From Candidatus Bipolaricaulota bacterium (lineage in GTDB: Bacteria; Bipolaricaulota; Bipolaricaulia; RBG-16-55-9), in assembly GCA_027021605.1 (NCBI GenBank), contig JALUUA010000173.1, forward strand, positions 1-9,941: a stretch of DNA of 9,941 nt. Direction: 5' to 3'. Below, in pieces: positions 5,587 through 9,941 of this stretch. Every line of letters starts with the position of its first letter. Within the stretch, counting starts at the first letter, position 1. Position numbers and translations under genes: made by a program. A model generated the notes under the pieces. The model searched no databases. It saw only the letters and a list, made by a program, of their open reading frames with translations, and was not told where the DNA came from.

Positions 5587-6753
5587 ATGCCGTCGATGGC
5601 GGAGCGGGTGCGGCAGCTGGCCCCGTCGGCCACCCTGGTGGTGATGAAGAGGGCCGCGGAGCTTCGGGCCCAGGGGAAGGACCTCGTGGACTTCGGGATC
5701 GGGGAGCCGGACTTCCCCACCCCGGAGCACGTCAAGCGGGCCGCGGAGCGGGCGATCGCGGAGGACTTTACGAAGTACACCCCGGCGGGGGGGATCCCCG
5801 AGCTCAAGGAGGCCGTCGCCCTCCACTACGAGCGGGAGTACGGCGCCTCGTTCGACCCTCAGAGCGAGGTGATCATCACCTGCGGCTCCAAGCACGCGCT
5901 CTACGAGATGGCCTTGGTCCTCTTCGAGCCCGGTGACGAGGTGCTGGTGCCGACGCCCTACTGGGTGACGTACCCGGCGCAGATTCAACTCGCGGGCGCC
6001 CGACTCATCCCCGTGGACACCCGCGAGGAGACGGGCTTTGCGCTCACGGCCTCCGAGGTGGAGCGGGCCCTCACGCCCCGCACCAAGGCTATTATTTTAA
6101 ATTTCCCCAACAACCCCTCGGGGGCGACGATCGCGCCCGCGGAGCTGGAGGCGATCGTGGGGATGGCCCGCGCCCGCGACTTCTACGTCATTTACGACGA
6201 GTGCTACGCTCAATTCGTCTACGAGGACTCCCCCCTCTCCGCCTCCCAGTTCGGCAAGGAGAACGTGATCGTAACGGGCTCCTGCTCCAAGACGTACGCG
6301 ATGACGGGCTGGCGGATCGGCTGGGCCTGCGGGCCCCCCGAGATCATCAAGGCCATGGAGAAGATCCAGAGTCAATCGACCTCCAACCCCACCTCCATCG
6401 CCCAGAAGGCGGCCGTCGCTGCGCTCACCGGCGACCAGGGGTGCGTGCGCGCGATGACCGCCGAGTACCGCCGGCGGCGCGATCTCCTGGTGAAGGGCCT
6501 AAACGAGATCCCCGGGGTGCGCTGTTCGTGGCCCAAGGGCGCCTTCTACGCGTTCCCCAACGTCACGGGGGCTCTGGAGCGCAAGGGACTGGCGAGCTGC
6601 ACCGAGCTGGCGGCCCTCTTGGTGGAGGAGGCCGGGATCGTCACGGTGCCCGGGGCGGCCTTCGGGCGTGAGGGGTACTTGCGCTTTTCCTACGCGACGT
6701 CCCGGGAGCGCATCGAGGAGGGCTTGGAGCGGCTGCGCCGGGCCTTGGGGTAA
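5587..6753 (+). CDS. aspC: Class I aspartate-type aminotransferase (PLP-dependent)
   Basis: This enzyme moves an amino group between an amino acid (probably aspartate) and 2-oxoglutarate, linking the citric-acid cycle to the aspartate family of amino acids. The 388-residue product matches the length of the subgroup I-gamma enzymes found in thermophiles and many bacteria. Visible features are the substrate-side GEPDFPTP segment (39-46), NFPNNPSG with the PLP-binding Asn (172-179), YDECY with the PLP-ring Asp D204, GSCSKTYAMTGWRIG with the Schiff-base lysine K235 and phosphate-binding R243, and the carboxylate-binding arginine R366 in LRFSYATS. AGGAGGGGG (about 5571-5578) sets the ATG at 5587; a second in-frame ATG lies at 5596. 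Aspartate is the most likely substrate, but prephenate, LL-diaminopimelate-type or broad specificity cannot be excluded. Its product could feed the threonine pathway whose last step is suggested upstream. Confidence 0.93.
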   Translation: MPSMAERVRQLAPSATLVVMKRAAELRAQGKDLVDFGIGEPDFPTPEHVKRAAERAIAEDFTKYTPAGGIPELKEAVALHYEREYGASFDPQSEVIITCGSKHALYEMALVLFEPGDEVLVPTPYWVTYPAQIQLAGARLIPVDTREETGFALTASEVERALTPRTKAIILNFPNNPSGATIAPAELEAIVGMARARDFYVIYDECYAQFVYEDSPLSASQFGKENVIVTGSCSKTYAMTGWRIGWACGPPEIIKAMEKIQSQSTSNPTSIAQKAAVAALTGDQGCVRAMTAEYRRRRDLLVKGLNEIPGVRCSWPKGAFYAFPNVTGALERKGLASCTELAALLVEEAGIVTVPGAAFGREGYLRFSYATSRERIEEGLERLRRALG

Positions 6754-6781
6754 TCCCCAGTGAGGAAGGAAGCCCTTGGGG

Positions 6782-6865
6782 TGCCGAGGGCGGGAGTCGA
6801 ACCCGCACGCCCTTGCGGGCACGGGATTTTGAGTCCCGCGCGTCTGCCAGTTCCGCCACCTCGGC
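6782..6865 (-). tRNA. tRNA-Leu (anticodon CAA)
   Basis: The 5' acceptor GCCGAGG (6865-6859) pairs with CCTCGGC (6789-6783), with discriminator A at 6782. The anticodon stem CGGGA/TCCCG encloses the loop CTCAAAA, giving anticodon CAA (6831-6829), which reads UUG. A long variable arm (GCCC, a short loop, GGGC) is typical of class II tRNAs. The T arm is GCGGG, TTCGACT, CCCGC. The 3' CCA is not fully encoded (ACCC follows the acceptor), so CCA must be added after transcription. It lies antisense between the aminotransferase and the next gene. Confidence 0.95.
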
Positions 6866-6873
6866 CTGCTCAG

Positions 6874-6903
6874 AGTATAGCGTCGCCGTGCCTTCCCCGT
6901 CAA
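6874..6903 (-). promoter_or_regulatory. Strong promoter of tRNA-Leu
   Basis: On the minus strand TTGACG (6903-6898) and TATACT (6879-6874) are separated by 18 bp, each 5 of 6 matches to consensus. Only 8 bp separate the -10 box from the tRNA 5' end, so the primary transcript would begin almost at the mature end with little or no leader. Confidence 0.75.
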
Positions 6904-6917
6904 CGCAACGCAGGCCG

Positions 6918-6947
6918 TTGTCGAATCCCTCCGGACCCTGCTATTCT
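6918..6947 (+). promoter_or_regulatory. Likely promoter of the orphan/zinc-motif gene pair
   Basis: TTGTCG (6918-6923), an 18-bp spacer and TATTCT (6942-6947) form a reasonable promoter. It is divergent from the tRNA promoter, with 14 bp between the two -35 boxes. The leader to the start at 7024 would be about 70 nt. Confidence 0.5.
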
Positions 6948-7023
6948 ATACCCACTCCACATCCCAAACGACGAGCGCGGTCGGGGCAGCTCCTTGGGAG
7001 TTCGCGGACCTGAGGAGGTCCTC

Positions 7024-7491
7024 TTGTCAGAGACGGAAAAGTACGGGGTACAATGGATCCTGGCCCGGATCGAACAGGCCCGGATCGCCTATGGGGAGCA
7101 GATCATCCAGTGCACCAACCGGGCCCCGGAGGAGATGGAAGGGTTTCTCATGCTCGACGGCCAGATCGAGAAAGCGCGGATGTGGCGGGCCTTCGCCGTG
7201 GCCAAGCGCGAGGGCAACCCCGACTACATCCGCGGCCTGCTTGTCTATCTGATGAGCCATCAGCTCGGCCCGCCGGACCGACGCAAGCGGGACGCCCTCG
7301 TCCGCGAGATCGAGCAGGGACGGGTGCGCCTCCAGGACCTCACCGCCGAGCGGCTCGCGGGCACCCGGCTGAAGTGGGATCACGTCTTTCGGCTCGTGGG
7401 ACGGGAGTTCAACCCCACCCGCGAGAAGGAGTTCGTCAGGCGCATCTATGAGCGCTTGACCCGAGAAGAGGAGGGCTTCTCCGCCCCATGA
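7024..7491 (+). CDS. Unrecognised helical cytoplasmic protein, 155 residues
   Basis: I do not recognise a family. I place the start at TTG 7024 because GAGGAGG lies at 7012-7018 with 5-nt spacing, giving MSETEKYGVQWILARIEQ. The open frame extends upstream, but that part runs antisense through the tRNA gene and is not protein-like. The product is charged and probably all alpha-helical, with amphipathic stretches at about 8-25, 34-60 (PEEMEGFLMLDGQIEKARMW) and 64-80, and a basic C-terminal half (FVRRIYERLTREEEG). It has no signal peptide or membrane segment and a single Cys near residue 30. The stop overlaps the next start (ATGA), so translation of the two genes is coupled and their products probably work together. 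Its position before a ZAS-motif membrane protein is where a sigma factor often sits, but no sigma region 2 or 4 is visible here. Confidence 0.75.
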   Translation: MSETEKYGVQWILARIEQARIAYGEQIIQCTNRAPEEMEGFLMLDGQIEKARMWRAFAVAKREGNPDYIRGLLVYLMSHQLGPPDRRKRDALVREIEQGRVRLQDLTAERLAGTRLKWDHVFRLVGREFNPTREKEFVRRIYERLTREEEGFSAP

Positions 7492-8036
7492 ACCGCAAAC
7501 AGGGCCAAAACAACTCCCGAAGAGACCCACAGAACCCGCAGGAGCGAGGCCGCACCCGCGACTCCGCCTACGAGTACGAGTATAAGCACGAGTACGAGGG
7601 GGAGCACCTCGAGGAGTTTCGCTTCCTCTTTGAAGGGGTTTCTCAAGCGGCGCGGGCAGAGCACCCCCCCCTCCCGGCGCTGGTGGAGTACGCCCGCGGG
7701 CTCCGTCCGGCGGGCATCGACCCCCAAGGCTGGGGGACCCACGCGATCTCCGCCCACGTGGCGCTCTGTTCCACCTGCCGACGAAAGCTCAACGGGATCC
7801 GCCGCCGCGAGCGCCTCCGGGCCCTCTTGGGCGGGCCGGCGCGCCTCGGTCCACGGGGTGGGTGGGGGCAGGAGCGCTGGCGCCGTGCCTACCAGTACCT
7901 CGGCATCCTTCTGCTGGTGGGCGGCATCTTCCTGGCGTACTCCCTCTGGCAGGGGACGACGGTGGAGCCGCCTCCGGGCGGGCGGCCGCCTCCGCCCGCC
8001 GGGGAGCGCACCGGGGACACCCCCGGCGTGGGCTAG
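7488..8036 (+). CDS. Single-pass membrane protein with an anti-sigma-like HxxxCxxC zinc motif
   Basis: The 182-residue product has a hydrophilic N-terminal region (1-40) with a Tyr/Glu-rich low-complexity stretch (YEYEYKHEYE, 28-37). Next comes a compact helical domain with LPALVEYARGL (62-72) and AHVALCSTC, where H90, C94 and C97 form the Hx3Cx2C motif of zinc-binding anti-sigma (ZAS) domains. A basic stretch (RRKLNGIRRRERLR) and one membrane helix (about 135-154) follow, then a Pro/Gly-rich tail that would lie outside the membrane. The order zinc domain, membrane helix, outer tail is that of membrane-anchored anti-sigma factors. ATG 7488 overlaps the preceding stop (ATGA), so no separate ribosome site is needed. 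No ECF sigma gene is in the window, so the partner is unknown; a structural or assembly role is an alternative. It ends 5 bp from the convergent ksgA stop. Confidence 0.78.
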   Translation: MNRKQGQNNSRRDPQNPQERGRTRDSAYEYEYKHEYEGEHLEEFRFLFEGVSQAARAEHPPLPALVEYARGLRPAGIDPQGWGTHAISAHVALCSTCRRKLNGIRRRERLRALLGGPARLGPRGGWGQERWRRAYQYLGILLLVGGIFLAYSLWQGTTVEPPPGGRPPPPAGERTGDTPGVG

Positions 8037-8041
8037 TGGGC

Positions 8042-8950
8042 TCAAGCCCGCGAGCGCGGCCGCTCCTCCCGCTCGCCCTCCAGCTCCCGGGCCAGGCGAT
8101 CCAGCTCCTCGAGGGTGAGCGTCTCCCCCCGCCGGTGTCCCTCGATACCCGCCCGCTCGAGGAGCGACTTCGCCGCCTCCCGGGGGAGGCGCAGCTCAGG
8201 GGCCAGCGTGAGGGCCTTCAGCAGGGTCTTGCGTCGCCAGCCGAAGGCCACCCGCACGGCCTTCCTATAGCTCTCCGCGGACGCGGTGAGCCGCGGCCGG
8301 TCGAGAAGGCGCAGGCGCACCACCGCGGAGTCGACGTCGGGACGGGGCCAGAACGCGTTGCGCGAGACCCGAAAGAGCACTTCCACCGCGCAGAACGCCT
8401 GCACCCAGGCCCCCAGGGCGCTCGCCCCCCGCGTCCCCAGCGGGGCCGCGATCTTCTCCGCCACCTCGAGTTGGACCATCCACACCGCGAGCGAAAAGCG
8501 CTCCCGATGCTCGATGAGCCTCTCCAGCAGGGGCGACGTGATCCCGTAGGGCAGGTTCCCCAGGGCCTTCCAGCGGTGTTCTCGCTCATCCCCCTCCAAA
8601 GGGAGTAACTCCTCCCACGGCACTTGGAGGACGTCCCCCCACACCAGGCGCACATTGCGGAAGGGACGGAGCCTCTCCTCAAGAACGGGGATGAGGCGGC
8701 GGTCGATCTCCACCGCCACGACCTCCCAGGCGACTTGAGCCAAGCGCTCCGTCAGAACCCCCAGTCCGGGCCCGATCTCGAAGACGCGGTCCTCCGGGGT
8801 GAGCTCCGCGGCCTCGAGGATCTTGCGCAAAACGTTCTCGTCGCAGAGGAAGTGCTGGCCCCAGCGCTTCTGGGGCTGTAGACCCCGCTCCTCCAAAAGA
8901 CGCCGTACGACGCTCGGGGCGGTGAGCTTCTCCGTGTCCGCGCTCGCCAT
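8042..8950 (-). CDS. rsmA: 16S rRNA dimethyladenosine transferase RsmA/KsgA
   Basis: RsmA uses S-adenosylmethionine to dimethylate two adjacent adenines in helix 45 near the 3' end of 16S rRNA, a late check in small-subunit assembly. The 302-residue product contains GQHFLCDENVL (31-41), the SAM loop EIGPGLGVLTERLA (58-71), AVEID with ribose-binding E81, GDVL (D106), the catalytic NLPY (132-135) and the PRPDVDS segment (about 203-208). A helical C-terminal domain ends in a charged Arg/Glu tail slightly longer than usual. The ATG at 8950-8948 has no clear Shine-Dalgarno site; a TATGAT -10 box lies 6 bp upstream, which suggests leaderless translation. The gene is divergent from an ABC transporter ATPase and convergent with the zinc-motif membrane gene. 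All motifs are intact. Confidence 0.96.
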   Translation of the reverse strand: MASADTEKLTAPSVVRRLLEERGLQPQKRWGQHFLCDENVLRKILEAAELTPEDRVFEIGPGLGVLTERLAQVAWEVVAVEIDRRLIPVLEERLRPFRNVRLVWGDVLQVPWEELLPLEGDEREHRWKALGNLPYGITSPLLERLIEHRERFSLAVWMVQLEVAEKIAAPLGTRGASALGAWVQAFCAVEVLFRVSRNAFWPRPDVDSAVVRLRLLDRPRLTASAESYRKAVRVAFGWRRKTLLKALTLAPELRLPREAAKSLLERAGIEGHRRGETLTLEELDRLARELEGEREERPRSRA

Positions 8951-8956
8951 GGGACC

Positions 8957-8985
8957 ATCATAGCGGGACCCGACTCCGCTGGCAG
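8957..8985 (-). promoter_or_regulatory. Promoter of rsmA, probably giving a leaderless mRNA
   Basis: On the minus strand CTGCCA (8985-8980), 17 bp and TATGAT (8962-8957, 5 of 6 matches) lead straight into ATG 8950 after 6 bp. A start point 7 bp past the -10 box falls on the A of the start codon. Confidence 0.55.
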
Positions 8986-9008
8986 CCCGCGCCCCGGGCG
9001 AGTACGCT
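8979..9008 (+). promoter_or_regulatory. Possible leaderless promoter of the ABC transporter gene
   Basis: CTGGCA (8979-8984) and TACGCT (9003-9008, a TANNNT box) are 18 bp apart, and the ATG follows 6 bp later at 9015 with no ribosome site. The -35 box overlaps that of rsmA on the opposite strand. Confidence 0.4.
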
Positions 9009-9014
9009 AGGGCG

Positions 9015-9941
9015 ATGGCTCAGCTCCGGCTGGAAACCCTTACCAAGAGCTTCGGCCCTGTGCGGGCGGTGGAAGACCTCTCGCTTGAGGTCGAATCGGG
9101 CGAGCTGGTCGCGCTGGTGGGGCCCTCGGGCTGCGGCAAGACCACCACGCTGCGCCTCATCGCCGGCTTCGAGCGGCCCGATCGGGGGGACATTCAGCTC
9201 GACGGCCGAAGCCTCCTCCCCCTGCCCCCGGAGGAGCGGGGCGTGGGGATCGTCTTCCAGAACTACGCCCTCTTCCCCCACATGAACGTCTTCGACAACG
9301 TCGCCTACGGGCTCAAGTTCCGCAGGCCCAAGCCCGCTATCGACCCCCAGGCCCGCGTGCGGGAGCTTTTGGAACGGATGGACCTTCGGGGCTTGGAGCG
9401 CCGGAAGCCCGCGGAGCTGTCCGCAGGACAGCAGCAGCGCGTCGCGCTGGCGCGGGCGCTCGCCCCCGAGCCCCGGGTTTTGCTGTTGGACGAGCCCCTA
9501 AGCGCCCTCGACGTGCAGCTCCGGGTGCGCCTGCGCCTCGAGCTTAAGCGCCTCCAGCGCCGATTGAACATCACGACCCTCTACGTGACGCACGACCAGG
9601 AGGAGGCGCTGGCGATCGCGGATCGCGTGGCCGTCATGAACGGGGGACGGCTCGAGCAGGTGGGCCCCCCTTGGGAGGTCTATCACCGCCCGAGGACGCC
9701 CTTCGTGGCGGGGTTCGTCGGCCGGGGCAACCTCGTCGAGGGGGAAATCGTATCCCGGGAGGGGGATCGGGCGCGACTGGCCCTCCGGGACGGCCAGAGC
9801 GTCGTCCTCCACGGAGACCCCCACGGGTCGAAGCCGGGGGATCGCGTCCTCTTCCTCGTCCGCCCGGAGAAGCTCGTATTGAACCCCTCGACCTCGACCT
9901 CGCCCTCGATGAATCGACTGAAAGGGCGCATCGCGGGCGTG
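9015..9941 (+). CDS. ABC transporter ATP-binding protein, PotA/FbpC/CysA type (3' end outside the window)
   Basis: This is the ATPase subunit of an import system of the iron(III)/spermidine-putrescine/sulfate group; the membrane and binding-protein genes would lie beyond the right edge. The 309 residues present show, in order, Walker A GPSGCGKTT (36-44), Q-loop Q82 in VFQNYALFP, a signature of LSAGQQQR (135-142), Walker B LLLDE (156-160), D-loop SALD (163-166) and H-loop H193. A TOBE-type regulatory domain (from about 235; RPEKLVL at 283-289) follows and includes a Ser/Thr/Pro linker (STSTSPS). The signature is LSAGQ instead of the usual LSGGQ, a tolerated variant. The substrate cannot be told from this subunit. 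No ribosome site precedes ATG 9015. The C-terminal TOBE part is cut by the window end. Confidence 0.93.
   Translation, partial: MAQLRLETLTKSFGPVRAVEDLSLEVESGELVALVGPSGCGKTTTLRLIAGFERPDRGDIQLDGRSLLPLPPEERGVGIVFQNYALFPHMNVFDNVAYGLKFRRPKPAIDPQARVRELLERMDLRGLERRKPAELSAGQQQRVALARALAPEPRVLLLDEPLSALDVQLRVRLRLELKRLQRRLNITTLYVTHDQEEALAIADRVAVMNGGRLEQVGPPWEVYHRPRTPFVAGFVGRGNLVEGEIVSREGDRARLALRDGQSVVLHGDPHGSKPGDRVLFLVRPEKLVLNPSTSTSPSMNRLKGRIAGV

Noticed and set aside
6754..6781. Terminator for the aminotransferase or the tRNA
   Set aside because: CCCCA and TGGGG could pair across about 18 nt, but the stem is only 5 bp, the loop is large and no T-run follows on either strand.
6760..7023. N-terminal extension of the 155-residue orphan protein back to an ATG at 6760
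   Set aside because: The extension runs antisense through the whole tRNA-Leu gene and both promoters; the TTG at 7024 has a well-placed GAGGAGG.
7862..8608. 248-codon plus-strand open frame crossing the end of the zinc-motif gene and ksgA
   Set aside because: It overlaps two well-supported genes out of frame, has very biased Arg/Pro/Gly composition and no ribosome site.

Overview
This is a gene-dense, high-GC bacterial window. It contains part or all of ten protein genes and one tRNA gene on both strands, with very short intergenic gaps. The bacterial assignment rests on Shine-Dalgarno sites, -35/-10 promoters, RsmA/KsgA and a bacterial-type tRNA-Leu with a long variable arm. Strongly charged, Glu/Arg-rich proteins, TANNNT-type -10 boxes a few bases from start codons, and an archaeal-flavoured ThiL suggest a deep-branching, possibly thermophilic lineage. 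Bipolaricaulota/Acetothermia or a Deinococcota-like group would fit, but this is a weak inference. No phage, transposase, CRISPR or resistance gene is visible.

Layout, left to right. At 1-690 (minus) is the N-terminal part of thiL (thiamine-monophosphate kinase), whose otherwise intact frame is broken by one in-frame TAG at codon 39. Divergent from it is a small stand-alone Lrp/AsnC effector-binding (RAM) protein (778-1047), then a threonine-synthase-like PLP enzyme (1137-2381). An unusual 81-bp inverted repeat built from CGGAT(T) words separates these two. A 67-residue membrane protein (2336-2539, minus) overlaps the end of the threonine-synthase-like gene and diverges from pepF, an M3B oligoendopeptidase F (2578-4377). 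pepF collides tail to tail, with overlapping stop codons, with a secreted protein made of ten ~27-residue beta-type repeats (4374-5339, minus). A 247-bp intergenic region follows, then a class I aspartate-type aminotransferase (5587-6753). Next comes tRNA-Leu(CAA) (minus), divergent from a translationally coupled two-gene unit: an unrecognised helical protein (7024-7491) and a membrane protein with an anti-sigma-like zinc motif (7488-8036). Last are rsmA/ksgA (minus) and, divergent from it, the start of a PotA/FbpC/CysA-type ABC transporter ATPase that runs off the right edge.

Most genes are housekeeping: thiamine diphosphate synthesis, aspartate/threonine-family amino-acid metabolism, peptide breakdown, rRNA methylation and transport. 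The RAM protein and the threonine-synthase-like enzyme plausibly form an amino-acid-responsive pair. PepF and the aminotransferase fit a peptide- and amino-acid-using lifestyle. The parts that look least described are the ten-repeat secreted protein, the coupled orphan/zinc-motif membrane protein pair, the CGGAT(T) inverted repeat, the amber codon in thiL, and the back-to-back apparently leaderless promoters between ksgA and the ABC gene.
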